Assembly: GCA_018524725.1 (NCBI GenBank)
Contig: JAEUWP010000408.1
Span: 22,291 to 86,290, forward strand
DNA: 64,000 nt
Direction: 5' to 3'
Source of the DNA: Podaxis mareebaensis
Lineage: Eukaryota > Basidiomycota > Agaricomycetes > Agaricales > Agaricaceae
Shown: positions 22,601 to 33,809 of the stretch, in pieces
Layout of the letters: each line of letters begins with the position of its first letter
Numbering within the stretch: position 1 is the stretch's first letter
Notes under the pieces: generated by a model
Database searches by the model: none
The model's input: only the letters and a program-made list of their open reading frames with translations
Told to the model about the DNA's origin: nothing
Program-made: the position numbers and the translations under genes

Positions 22601-23359
22601 GTTGAGCACCCATCGGTCAAGGTCGACAGCATCTAGTGAACAGGTCAGTTATGACTTGGTAACGAGGAAGAAATACATACCCTTCGTGAAATCCTCCTCC
22701 TCTGCATCATATGACCATTCAAGTACCCTACCAGGAACAGCACCACGCGCGAACATAGGTAATATATCAGGTGAACCGAAAGAAAACGTCGTGCTAGATT
22801 GATTAAATACGGAGTCGAAATCCACTGGGTTAGTCTTCCATCCCTATACATCCCTCAGCCTTTTCTCTTGTTGTTATCACACTGCAAAGACGAACATACC
22901 TTTGTCACAGCGGATACGTCTTCATACATTCCCCCAATAATAGCGACATGACCTGGCCGACTCTCTGTAGGTACCCTGGTATGGGAGATCCCAAACGCTC
23001 CACGCGTTTCCACAATGGATCTCAGATATGGCGCAACAACCCTGGGCGAGCCTTTGATGTTCGGGAACGGGTTTTCATTGAACAATAGGTCAGCTCGCAA
23101 GCCGTCACCTGGCCACACCCATTTCACGGTCAGAATTCGGTGTGAATTCGAGTAATTGTGACGTACCGACGATCAGGACCAGCCTTTTCGCCTCGGCTTG
23201 CTTCAACTGAAGTTGTTTCATTCCATGGACGACAGGGCTCGTGAAATAGCAGTCGAAAACTGAGCCGATGAAGACGAGGTGGAAGAGGAAGCCAACAAAC
23301 AGCAGCCTTCCGACGCTGTAGTTTGTTCTGGCCGCGCCATTGTGCGCAGTTGGTGACAT
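19642..23359 (-). CDS. MCD4: GPI ethanolamine phosphate transferase 1
   Basis: ER membrane enzyme (yeast Mcd4, human PIG-N) that adds ethanolamine phosphate to the first mannose of GPI anchors. Fourteen exons, with 5' exons 23359-23167, 23108-22900, 22843-22681, 22632-22321, 22268-21942, the long sixth exon 21892-21342, then 21288-21095, 21039-20916, 20863-20755, 20699-20345, the 15-base exon 20289-20275, 20218-20149, 20095-19981 and 19913-19642. The sum encodes 1002 residues. An N-terminal membrane anchor is followed by the alkaline-phosphatase-like lumenal domain: [41 protein letters not shown], the metal-binding [14 protein letters not shown] and [32 protein letters not shown] leads into the C-terminal multi-pass region, ending with [14 protein letters not shown], as in yeast. 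It is head-to-head with RPD3. Confidence 0.95.
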
Positions 23360-23551
23360 AGGTTAGTCCACGGGTTCCTGTGAGGAGTTTAAGTATACGT
23401 TATTGACAACTTGGGAAGGTGCATACCTAGCTCTAGGCGAACATTCGTGTGGTAATGACAGAACGGAGAATGTTAAGGAGTTAGAGTCACGTGGATGAGA
23501 TTAGGAGCTGTCGATCATTTGAAATGGGTCCCACTCTCCCCGCTGCACACA
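23360..23551. promoter_or_regulatory. Shared bidirectional promoter MCD4/RPD3
   Basis: 192 bases lie between the two divergent ATG codons. Both core promoters must lie here or overlap the other gene's leader. No specific element identified. Confidence 0.6.
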
Positions 23552-25680
23552 ATGTCCAAGCGCAAGGTCGCATACTACTATGATGGTATGGGTCCATATC
23601 TATCACATTTCACTCGTAGCATTGATTACTCGCACCCCTACAGTTGATGTCGGTTCGTACACATATGGCCTTGGCCACCCCATGAAACCTCACCGAATAC
23701 GGGTCACTCATGACCTGGTTGCTGCCTACGACATGCTACCGAAGATGCACGTCCTGGTGAGTAGTAATACCTTCGTTTCGGCGCTCAGACACTACCCTAT
23801 AGTGCGCTCAACTATCTTTCGCAGCGACCCAAACGAGCCTCTCCTGAAATGATGACCGCCTTCCACACCGACGAATACGTTCACTTCCTCACCCGTGTCA
23901 CGCCAGAGACAGCCGAAGAGCTTACTTACCACGGAACAAGATGTTAGTCGCATATTCCATCCTCTTTCTCTACGAAACTCATACTCCACGCTGTCTTCCA
24001 GTTCTGGTAGGAGATGATAACCCAGCTTTCGAAGGATTATTTGAGTTCTGTTCAATATCGGCAGGAGGCTCAATCTGTGCGTGCCAATCTTACGCTAACC
24101 AACACCACTCAACTAACTGCAAACACAGGTGCCGCTCAACGAATAGCTTCTGGTGCTGCTGACATCGCCATCAATTGGGCCGGGGGTCTACACCATGCCA
24201 AAAAGCGCGAAGCATCCGGCTTCTGCTATATCAATGACATCGTCCTCGGTATCCTTGAACTCCTCCGCTCCTACCCTCGCGTCCTCTATATCGACATCGA
24301 CTGCCACCACGGCGATGGCGTCGAGGAAGCCTTCTACACTACCGACAGAGTCATGACCTGCAGTTTTCACAAGTTTGGCGAGTACTTCCCCGGTACTGGG
24401 ACTCAGGAAGACAAAGGCAGAGGGAAAGGAAAAGGGTATGCAATCAACGTACCGCTGAAGGATGGAATCACGGACGAATCCTTCAGGAGTGTATTTGAAC
24501 CTGTAAGTCCGTTTAGTATCGCCCCTGCTTCAGTGAATGTTGGAGATGTATGATTATGAGGAATTCTAGGTGATTGCAAAGATTCTCGACGTATTCCAAC
24601 CCTCGGCGGTTGTACTCCAATGTGGCGCTGACTCGTTAGCGGGAGATAAGCTGGGGTGTTTCAATATAACGATGAACGGGCACGCGCACTGCGTACAGTT
24701 CCTCCGGAAACAGAATATACCGCTCATTCTATTAGGTGGTGGAGGATACACGGTGAAGAATGTCGCAAGGACATGGACGTATGAGACTGCATGCGCTCTC
24801 GGGATCGAAAACGACATTGACCCCCATCTACCATGGAACGAGTACTTCGAATGGTTCGCTCCAAGATACCGATTAGAAGTCGTAGGAAATAATATGGATG
24901 ATTTGAACATAAAAGATGGTTCCCTTGATCGAGTTCGGTGAGTTTTATCCTTACCTTGAGCCATTAAAGCGATATCAATCCCGGATGTTTGATAGGGTCA
25001 CCGCTCTTGAACATCTACAAGACTTAATTCACGCGCCTTCAGTACAGATGCATGATGTCCCAAGGGAGAGCCTCGGTCATCACCTTGGGTTTGTGAGGGA
25101 TGAGCAAGGATGGGATGAGCTTGATGAACGCCTGGCCCGTAAGGTTCCCATATACTCACCAACTCAAATTCTCATGTACAGCATATCAGAACATGCACGA
25201 TACGTCTACAACCTTCAAGAATCTTCCTCTGCCTCCTCTGATTCTGACGGTGAAGAATCCTGGGACTCGGATGACTCGTCCAGCAGCTGGCGACGCCAAA
25301 GCAACGGACGCAGTCGTTCTTCAGTAGCTGGTAAATCCATCAGGAACGGTAGCACAGCCAATGGGTCGGGCAACAATGGATCGCGCAAACGGATGAGCCT
25401 ATTGACAAATCGGTATTTCGACGTTCCAGTGCAGGAGAACGGGTTTGGACATTTCGAATGTGGGGCACCCCTGGGTAAAAATGTGAAAAGGAAGTTCTTT
25501 AATTATCCCGAGAAGTGGGATGATGTGAACGGTGGGTTGACGATGAGAGATGCGTTCTCGCCATTGTCGAAGGCGTATCAGCTTGCAGGGCTGATGGAAC
25601 GTGGAGGGCGAGATAAAGAAGCAGACACTGTGGACGAGGATTGGGATGACAATAATAGTAGCATGGCTGTCGATTCATGA
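23552..25680 (+). CDS. RPD3: Class I histone deacetylase
   Basis: Zinc-dependent lysine deacetylase, catalytic subunit of Sin3-type corepressor complexes in the nucleus. Seven exons: 23552-23585, 23644-23756, 23825-23942, 24002-24076, 24129-24502, 24570-24937, 24996-25680, giving 588 residues. The start [11 protein letters not shown] is the Rpd3 signature, followed by [19 protein letters not shown]. Active-site residues are present: the histidine pair in GGLHHAKK (135-136), zinc ligands D171 and H173 in [15 protein letters not shown]259 in [13 protein letters not shown], and the glycine-rich [16 protein letters not shown]. Cys172 replaces the usual Val or Leu between two zinc ligands. After the catalytic domain (to about 400) comes a Ser/Asp-rich tract ([19 protein letters not shown]) and a tail ending in [10 protein letters not shown]. 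The tail is longer than in yeast. Identity is firm; Rpd3 rather than Hos2 rests mainly on the N-terminus. Confidence 0.95.
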
Positions 25681-27004
25681 TTAGCGCGAAGTCTTGTGGG
25701 GGTTGACGTTTTATCTGGCCCAACAGCTTGTATTTTAACATCACCGAATCGAAGAACGGGTGTTTCCCGTTGATTTCGTTTGTATCTTCAGCTCCCTACA
25801 CGACGCCTGTGGTGGTTGTGGAGAAACTCGGGGTTCCGCTCATCGCCATCGGTGGTCCTGCTCTATGCGGCAGCCCTGCATATCCTTGCATCCAGACTAA
25901 CCTAAATTGCAGACTTGTGGAAGGTTGTGTGATTCGTAATTCAAAGTCAGGCTTGCGGGCGTTCAAATGCTCATCCTGGCTCATTCGAGTATCGGGCGCC
26001 GACATGACGCAGTCACATTATGAGCGCAAAGCTGTTTGGGCCGCGTTGGCGGAAGAGAACAAGAAATCTGAAACGGTGTCCACTCCATCGATATTGCTAT
26101 TGCTTTGTCCCTTGGAGCTCCCCTACATAGGTTCTTTTGGTGGAGCTATTCTGGTTTCGGCGGCCGCCTGGGCGAACCCCCAAAAAGGTCTTCGTTTCGG
26201 AAATTGCCAGGGATTGCTCTCACGGATATTAAGCTCTCCCACTGGGGACAGATTCGGATCCTGGAGGGAACCATGGATACATAATAATTGTATTGTAGAT
26301 TCAATACAACTCTCAGGCGTTCAGAATCCATGGTACCCTTGGCGAGACTCATTTGTTCGGTTTCGTCTCTGGTGTCCCTCCTTACTTGCGCAATTGAAAT
26401 CAATGCAAGGAAATCCTTGCCTGTTTTCATTACCACACGGCGTAAAAACAAGGCGCTTTGGTGGGTGCAATTGGTCCCTTCTTCCGCTACTTAATTCCTT
26501 CTGTTTTCTAAAACCTTCATTCTGCGGCATTTAAATCTCGGACGTCGTGCCGAAAGTCAGTTTATCACGTGCGATCAAAGGCAAGGCTATTTCTGTCAGG
26601 TCCCTCTACTTGGACGACGGGTAGAAGGGATGTCGAGGGACGGTCTGAGATGTTCATGGAACCTAATAGCTTACTAATTCATCGATTCAAGTGCACAGGA
26701 GCATTTACGACCAGTCCTCTCGTCACCCTGTCAAACCGTTGCAAAGGTGCCACCGTGTTTCATGATCCATGTACATATACTTATATTTCCAAACCTCCAA
26801 CGCCCTCCGTAGAGAGCGGACGTGAGAACCGACAGTCAGGTGGTTGGCAGGATCAAATACAAACCGCCCACCCTTTTAAGTACACCAACCCCCCTGGTAA
26901 TATATGTCATTTTTTGCCCCGTCGCCGCTTTTCGGCTTCGCTCTTCTCCTCGGCGCTGACTTCATTTCTTCTTCCACCGTTGCCAGTTGCTTTGCACTAC
27001 CGTG
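25681..27004. other. Intergenic region, no gene supported
   Basis: 1.3 kb between RPD3 and the acyltransferase gene. A long plus-strand open frame (25728-26534) lacks an ATG start at its head and resembles no family I know. The last 120 bases before 27,005 hold the acyltransferase promoter. No repeats or RNA genes seen. Confidence 0.45.
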
Positions 27005-28621
27005 ATGGGCATGCACATGGATGCCACGCAGATCACATCAACCGCCTCGGCATTACAGTATGCATTGTACCCGCTTAGTGCTCTCGACGTCCTATTCGAA
27101 CGGACGACCTTTGTGACTGGATGGCTTGTTGAGGGTACCATTGATAGTGTGGCTCTTGCAGCTGCTCTCAGACGTGTGACTGAAAAATGGCGTATGTTGG
27201 CCGGGAGACTCGTTTCGCAGAAGGTTAACGAGGTGAGTTTGCTCTGATAAAAGAATGATCGGGAGGGCTCATCGAAAATCCGCCATGCTTCTCTTTATGA
27301 ATTCTTCCAGAAAACGGAATGGTACCTGCGCATACCCCTCGGGCCTCTCCCACCACACGACACATATCCGACCTTCTCATTGACAACAACGATCTCCGAA
27401 CACCCTCTAACACATTACGTACCTATCCCATTCACCTCGCCCTCCCCATCCTTCCCTCCACATGTTTTCATCCATCCTTCCACGCCGCGACAATACTCTG
27501 TATGGGAGGGCACCAGCCACCCACTAACATGTTGGCATTTGACGTACTTCCCCGCCGGGGCGGAAAACAATCGTGATTACACATGTATCGGATTCTCAAG
27601 ATCTCATGGATTGTTTGATGGCGGAGGCGCAGCGATGGTCATGCGTGCCCTCGTGGCCGAGATGAAAGGCACCGAGTGGACCGTTCCTCCACTCCCACTT
27701 GCATACCCCAATGCAAACGTGAATCCGGTGAAGGAATGCGTGGAACGGGAGGTGAAGATGCAGGAGGTGCAGTCCGGCGCATTTGGGAGTGATTATTCTG
27801 GGATGGCGGTGTTGGGGATTAAGGGTGCCTTGAAGCTTGCGGCATGGCATACGAGGGAGAAGTGGTGGAGAGGCGCTCAGAGACAGATTGTGCTCTTGCC
27901 GAAGGAGGTGTTGAGTGTGCTTGTGGAGGGTGTGAGGGCTGAGATTAGGAGGTGGAGGGAGGGTGCGGAAGGGGTTACGACTGGGGACGTTTTGGTCGCT
28001 TGGCTACTGAAGGTCCGTTGAACCTGTCCTATCATCTAGACTGAATTACTAACTGATGGATGGTAGACTGTATATTCGAAAGGAACGTCGCTGGATACCA
28101 TTGTGAATTGCAGCAACCTCGCCTCGTTCAGACACCTCATTCCCTCTTCCGACCCTCAATCTATCGACTTGTATCCGCACAACGCATTTATCCCCCTCCC
28201 ATACCCACTCTTCACCGTGTCCGACCTGCAGACAATACCCCTCCATGAACTAACGTACATCCTCCACACCGCACGATCCTCTTACTCCCTCAATCACGTT
28301 GGGCAGGGATACAAACTCGTAACCCAATCCGTGACCACATTCCTTGTCAGTCCACACGCACACGAAAACCTTCTAATTTCAAATGTGTCTGCGTCGAGGA
28401 TTTTGGAGAGTGACTGGGGTGCGGTCGGTGCAGAGAAGACGCTGTGTGGGTATAGGTATCAGATTACGCCGAACGAGCTTCTGTTGACGAATTCGGTGTT
28501 TATTGCGGGACGGTTGGACGATGGTAGTACGGTTTTGGATGTTACGCTGAACAAGGTAAGGGCTGGCTTGTTGATTGATGAGGTGAAGAAGCTGTCAAGG
28601 GAGGCTGGCGTGAAGGCGTGA
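27005..28621 (+). CDS. BAHD-like (transferase family) acyltransferase
   Basis: Probable acyl-CoA-dependent acyltransferase of the HxxxD transferase family. Three exons: 27005-27232, 27311-28012, 28067-28621, giving 494 residues. The catalytic motif is HGLFDG in the segment GFSRSHGLFDGGGAAMV (about residue 175). A DFGWG-like structural motif is suggested near the C-terminus by SDWGAVGAEK, in the position expected for the family. The N-terminal LYPLSALDVLFE and the TTGDVLVAWLLK segment also fit. In fungi such enzymes acylate small molecules or secondary metabolites; the substrate cannot be predicted and no biosynthetic cluster surrounds the gene. The start at 27005 (MGMHMDATQ) is the first ATG in frame; 27011 is an alternative. 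Confidence 0.8.
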
Positions 28622-29317
28622 TGGAACGCCAGTGCGTTTGTTGATTTTGCTAAAGTTTTGTCTATACTTCGCATCTCGGAATTGAGTTGGCCGGTCTATG
28701 ATTTTCCTACGTTCTTTTGCTCCTAGTGATAACATCTACCTAATGCTTTTGTCGCCTGTCTTTCTGTTGTATATATATGATTCTCGAAGGGACACCAGAG
28801 GGTGAGAGATGAGTCGAGATAGCTTAGAAATACAAGCTCTAAAATCAGCCGATACTGCTGGGCTCGTCTAAATCACAATATGACCCCATTGAAGCCGCTC
28901 AAGGGGAATATACGTCGACTCTCCCACCATACCAAACTGCGCTTTCCCGTGTTTCTACTTAACGCTTTTCAAAATGGATTGGCTTGTCTGGGCGTATTCC
29001 ACCTTACACCTATTCATCTCCTTTCGAATCATTGATATTCCTCGTTCTAACATGGGACCTATGCAATCTTTCCTGGATGTCGGAGGTATGTAAGTAATTT
29101 GTTCGGGCCGAAAGTGAGATCTCCGCAAATGAGGTCACATGAAATGTGACAGAACGCGCCTGTTACCATCACCACGAGCGCCTAAGAATAAAATTAATGA
29201 GAACAAACTCAAGTCGTACGAGGAGAAATTCGCGATAATATATAACACCAACCTGTGCTTCTTCACGCATCACCCACCACACGAAAATCCCAACGATTCC
29301 TTCAGCGACGACAGCTA
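28622..29317. other. Intergenic region
   Basis: About 700 bases between two plus-strand genes. A short hydrophobic ATG frame (28973-29092) has no recognisable relative. The rest should include the ERG2 promoter; nothing further seen. Confidence 0.4.
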
Positions 29318-30146
29318 ATGTCAAGCACGACTAAAACGAATGGTGCAGCCAAGTCTGCTACACCTCCACACCAAGATAACTTTCTAATCAAATGGGCGAC
29401 GAGGTTGGCCGTCGTGTTACTCTTCGTTTCACTCTGTGGATGGCTTGATACCATCAAGGTTTATTTCATCCCTCGTCATCCTCCAAACCCCTTCCTAACC
29501 CCAAAACCCAGGACCGGTGGTACGTCCTGGACCCAACCTCCCTGCACCAACTCGCACAAGAAGCCATCACCGTCGCGGGACCCAACAACACCCAAGGCAT
29601 GATCGACCACATCGTCTCCACCCTCTCAACAACCTACTCCCCCTCCACCATCCGCCTCAACACCAACTCCTCCGAATGGGTATTCAACAACGCCGGCGGT
29701 GCGATGGGCGCGATGTATATTATCCATGCGAGTATTACTGAGTATTTGATTATTTTCGGGACACCGTTGGGTACGGAGGGGCATACGGGGTTGCATACTG
29801 CGGATGATTATTTTAATATTTTGGTTGGTGAGGAGTGGGCTTTTAGGCCGGGGAGTTTGGAGATGGAGAGGTATCCTCCTGGGAGTGTGCATCATTTGCC
29901 GAGGGGGACTGCGAAGCAGTATAAGATGCATGAGGGGTGCTTTGCTTTGGAATATGCTAGGGGTACGTTTTTTTTTTTGGTTGATGATTTGGTGCTGATG
30001 GTTGGTTTGTAGGTTGGATCCCGTTGATGCTGCCGTTTGGGTTTGCGGATACATTCACTTCGACGTTGGATGTCCCGACGTTGTATCATACCGTTCGGAT
30101 TACGGCGAGGGAGATGATTGGTAACTTGTTGATTGGGAAGATCTAG
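29318..30146 (+). CDS. ERG2: C-8 sterol isomerase (Erg2)
   Basis: ER enzyme that shifts the C8 double bond to C7 in ergosterol synthesis; related to the mammalian sigma-1 receptor. Three exons: 29318-29458, 29512-29962, 30013-30146, giving 241 residues, close to the 222 of yeast. A single N-terminal membrane helix ([14 protein letters not shown]) precedes [19 protein letters not shown]. The family core is clear: [77 protein letters not shown] (shown here as the run of motifs [23 protein letters not shown]), then [14 protein letters not shown]. The C-terminus [18 protein letters not shown] matches Erg2. Site of action of morpholine fungicides in other fungi (established knowledge). Confidence 0.96.
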
Positions 30147-30592
30147 TGTGGAGGATGTGTTTCGTTGCTCTAGACTTGATTTATTTGAGAGTAATTTAAT
30201 TGGATCTTTCGGTTCGGTAGAAGCATTCGCTCTGGGGTGGGGGAAGACTTGAGTAGCTTTGATGCAGGGGTAAGCGACGACCTGAGTACGCTCGTGCTGT
30301 GAATATGTTTTCTGAAGTATTAGGGAATGAGTATATCCACCGTCTTCCGTCTGAAAACAACTTAAGTGTAGCCCTCCGCATTAATATTGACGGTATCTTG
30401 TGATAAACTGTCGGAACATAGAAATGAGTGTTCCGAAAGCGGCATAGGCGGCCCGAGATCAAATTTATGCGTCACGTCGTATTAGGCATCATCATCGTCA
30501 AGAGGGCTTCAGCAGTCGGGCAGGTTCGAACATTTGATTTCTTCTCACACTAACAACCACGACTAGCAACCGACGCCAACGTCAAGCAAGGC
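30147..30592. other. Intergenic region
   Basis: 446 bases between ERG2 and the hydrolase gene. No feature recognised beyond presumed 3' end and promoter. Confidence 0.4.
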
Positions 30593-31838
30593 ATGGAAGT
30601 TGCAAGTGTCGACCTACCAACCGCGTTTGACCAAAGCACATGCGTGCGCAAGGGCCTCTGTCCTGTGACGGCACTTCGGCCACAGGGGTCCGAGTTGCTC
30701 GAGTCGCATTCGTTATATTTTGAACAACATGGGAAGGGAACGGAGTACAAGTTGTTGATGATTATGGGGTTGAATTCGAGTTCGTTTTCATGGGGACCAC
30801 AGGTAAAGTGGTTTGGTGGTGGGAAGGCTTTTGGTGTAGAGGCGGAGGGTGGAAACGAAAAGTCGACGGTGCTTGTGTTTGATAATCGTGGTGTTGGGAA
30901 TTCTGGGTATCCGAGGGGACCTTATTCGTGCGCGATTTTTTGAATGGTGAGAATGTGTGCGTTGTGTGGGCTTATGTGTTTTTTTTTTATTTGTCAGGAC
31001 GTCTGCTATGGCGGAAGACGTGATTTGTTTGTTGGACTATGTTGGGTGGACGGCTGAGAGGGAGGTGCATGTTGTCGGGATCAGTTTGGGTGGGATGATC
31101 GCGCAAGGTGGGTGTCGGAAATTACTCTGAGCTGATGGTTATTCAATGTGATTTGGTTTGGAAGAGCTGGCGCTAAAGATTCCGCAACGCATTGCTTCGC
31201 TGACGTTGGCTGTGACCACGCCCGGAGGCAGGCCATGGAACAACTTGCCACCGGTGCGTGTACAGGTTAGGTTATCTATTAATAAGCTGTGCTAATTAAT
31301 GAATAGTGGAAGGGGGTGTCGAGTTTGACGAAGCTCCTGTTTACACCCGATCCGCTGAAAAAGGCACCGATCGTGGTAGACATGCTATTTCCGCAAGCGT
31401 GGCTGGACTCGCCGGATGAGGACGAGCCTGGAAAGACGAACCGACAGGTGCAGACAGAGGTACGTCATACGCACGCGAAACCGGGTAGCGAGATCAGGAC
31501 TGAATGGGGGTGAGCAGGACTTTTTACGTCGGGTGGCAATCACGAAGCCCCAGCAGTTGATGGGGCATGTATCGCAGATGGCTGCGGGGCTGACGCATTA
31601 TGTATCGAAAGCGCAGCTGGGTAAGATAAGCGCGAGTATTCCGAAAGTGACGATTGTGACCGGGGACGACGATCATCTTGTGCGTCCTCGGATGTCACGG
31701 GCACTCAAGGCGGCGATGCCCGAGGCGGAGTTGGTTGAATGGGAAGGGACGGGGCATGGGATCCATGTGCAGCGACGACGAGCGTTCAATTCATTAGTAG
31801 AGAGAACAGCGCGGGAGGGGGTGGAACGTACTAGGTAG
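30593..31838 (+). CDS. Alpha/beta hydrolase
   Basis: Serine hydrolase of the alpha/beta fold, substrate unknown. Five exons: 30593-30927, 30998-31107, 31165-31253, 31307-31459, 31518-31838, giving 335 residues. Landmarks: the strand-loop LLMIMGLNSSSFSW (oxyanion region), VLVFDNRGVGNSG, the nucleophile elbow VVGISLGGMIAQ, the acid in VTIVTGDDDHLV, and the histidine in GTGHGIHVQ. These occur in the right order and spacing. The stop is only 97 bases before the next ATG. It has no signal peptide, so the protein is probably intracellular. The ATG at 30593 is the first in-frame; a non-coding 5' exon cannot be excluded. Confidence 0.88.
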
Positions 31839-31935
31839 CACGTTGAATGGAGTTCCCACGGAGGCTGAGCACGTGCGCTGAGTTCTTCCGAAAGCGATCA
31901 TCTTAAAAATCGCAGACTCTGCCATAAACAACACC

Positions 31936-33594
31936 ATGCTTGCTCTCGTCCATCCCACAAACGATGTCTCCCACCGTCCTCCTCCCTCTGCTACCCCCGC
32001 AACAACCGTCTCCTCGTCAAAGCAGCAGGTGACAACCCAACTCCCACAACGCCCTCCCCCAGTCGCCTCCTCCCGCAGGTCAGCCTCGTCCACAACCATC
32101 CCCGTTGTCCCTCCTCCCTCTTCCCCCGCCAATCAGCCACCCCCTCCCACTCTCCACCGTCACCAGACCGCTCCCCCGGCCACACATTCCCAGAATACTC
32201 GCCAACCCTCGTCATCATCACACCACCAACAGCCCTCGTCACAGCACCAGCAGCGGACGCTTCGCTCACATACTCCGAGACCAGCGACACCTACACCTCC
32301 ACCTCTTCCATCATCCACGTCTCCAGTCGATATCCACACCTATCCCACCACCGACCTCCTCAAACTCCTTGCCTCTCTCCTCACCCAAATCGCCTCCACA
32401 AATGATCAGCTCGCGAGCTCGGCCAACTCCTCCATCACTACCACCTCATCCACCGCCCCTATTCACACCAACGAGGACTCGCCAATTTGGCACTCGCTTA
32501 CTACAGCCTCTCGGTCTGCCATCTCCACCCCGGCCTCTACACTGACCTTCCATGCTCGCAATATCCCGACTATCACCCTTGAGGCATATTTCCTGCGGAT
32601 ATTAAAGTATTGCCCAACAACGAACGAGGTGTTTTTGGCGCTTTTGGTCTACTTTGATCGCATGTCCAAACTTAGCGCTGATGCCACCGAAAGAACGTTT
32701 GTCATTGACTCGTACAATATTCATCGGCTGGTCATTGCGGGTGTTACCGTAGCCAGCAAGTTTTTCAGCGATGTGTTCTACACCAATTCACGGTACGCCA
32801 AGGTGGGTCGATTCTGCCACTGTTTTGTTGTTGGCCCTGTTCGCTGACGAGTGTCTCACTGGATGACCTGTGGGTCTCTCCCTCCGCGCTTGTTTGTCTT
32901 TGTTCGCATCAAGGTTGGAGGATTACCGCTGCCAGAACTCAATCAACTCGAGCTGCAGTTTTTGCTGTTGAACGATTTCAGGTTGGTCATCTCATCTGAG
33001 GAGATGCAGAGATATGCGGAGCAGTTGATATTGTTTTCGCGGAGTTCGGGGATGATAGGTGGGGTTGGTGTCGATGCCGTTGGTGCAGGAGGTGTGGGGG
33101 CCGGCCCCTCGACAGGTGCTGCTCCGATGACAGGTGGTATTGGAGTTGCGGCGCCTATGAGTGCGATGGGTGCCATTGATGCATATGGTGGGAGAGTAGC
33201 GGATGACGGTCGTCGGACACGGACTAGCCCCAGTGCTTCTGCATCATCAACTTCCTCAAGATCTTCACATGGGAGCACCTATGCTGATGCAGATACATCT
33301 GCTTCTACAGCCCATCAACAGGGCGGTGCAACGGAAGAAGAAGAGGAGGATGCCGAGACGGAGACGGAGGTTGGGACTGAGGATGGCGATGAAGCCAGTT
33401 CGACGAACACAACGGATGATGAGCCAACGATCCGGGCAGCATCTGTTGCGGACCGGGCAAGGAGACGGGAGAGTATTGATGAGGTTATGGCAGATGCTGT
33501 GGAGTGTGTTATTGGGGAAGGGGAGAGGACACCAGAGAGAAGACGAACATGGTCATACTCGTCTGATGCCAATGAGCGAATGAGTAGTCCTTAG
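31936..33594 (+). CDS. Pho80-like cyclin (Pho85 cyclin)
   Basis: Cyclin subunit of the Pho80 branch, expected to pair with a Pho85-type kinase in phosphate or nutrient signalling. Two exons: 31936-32802 and 32914-33594, giving 515 residues, longer than yeast Pho80 (293). A 125-residue proline/serine/threonine-rich leader precedes the domain. The cyclin box starts near HTYPTTDLLKLLASLL, with FHARNIPTITLEAYFLRI, PTTNEVFLALLVYFDRM, RLVIAGVTVASKFFSDVFY and, after the splice, GGLPLPELNQLELQFLLLNDF. This order is diagnostic for the Pho80/Pcl6-7 group. The C-terminal 200 residues are low complexity: glycine-rich, then acidic (EEEEEDAETETEVG). It is a second Pho85-type cyclin in the window, of a different branch from the one at the left edge. 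Confidence 0.9.
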
Positions 33595-33809
33595 CTGTAT
33601 TATTTTTTCCCCCTTACTTTCTTCATACTATACGCACATCGTTTTATTAGAGGTGAAGGGATGCCCGGCTCGTTAGAAGAAGAAATTCACTTGTGTCATA
33701 GCTCTAGAGGCAATTCGAAATTGTGATATAGTCATTTGATATGAGTGCGCGTGCCTTGCGTGGGACAACGCGCTTGACAAGCTTCACTCCTTGGCTTTAG
33801 ACGGCGACC

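Noticed and set aside
25728..26534. 268-residue plus-strand open frame
   Set aside because: It starts at TTG, has no domain or splice pattern I recognise, and overlaps equally long frames on the other strand. Probably chance.
28973..29092. 39-residue hydrophobic frame before ERG2
   Set aside because: Too short, no relative recognised, no sign of splicing to another exon.
29626..30054. 142-residue minus-strand frame opposite ERG2
   Set aside because: Antisense of a well-conserved coding exon; composition is that of a shadow frame.
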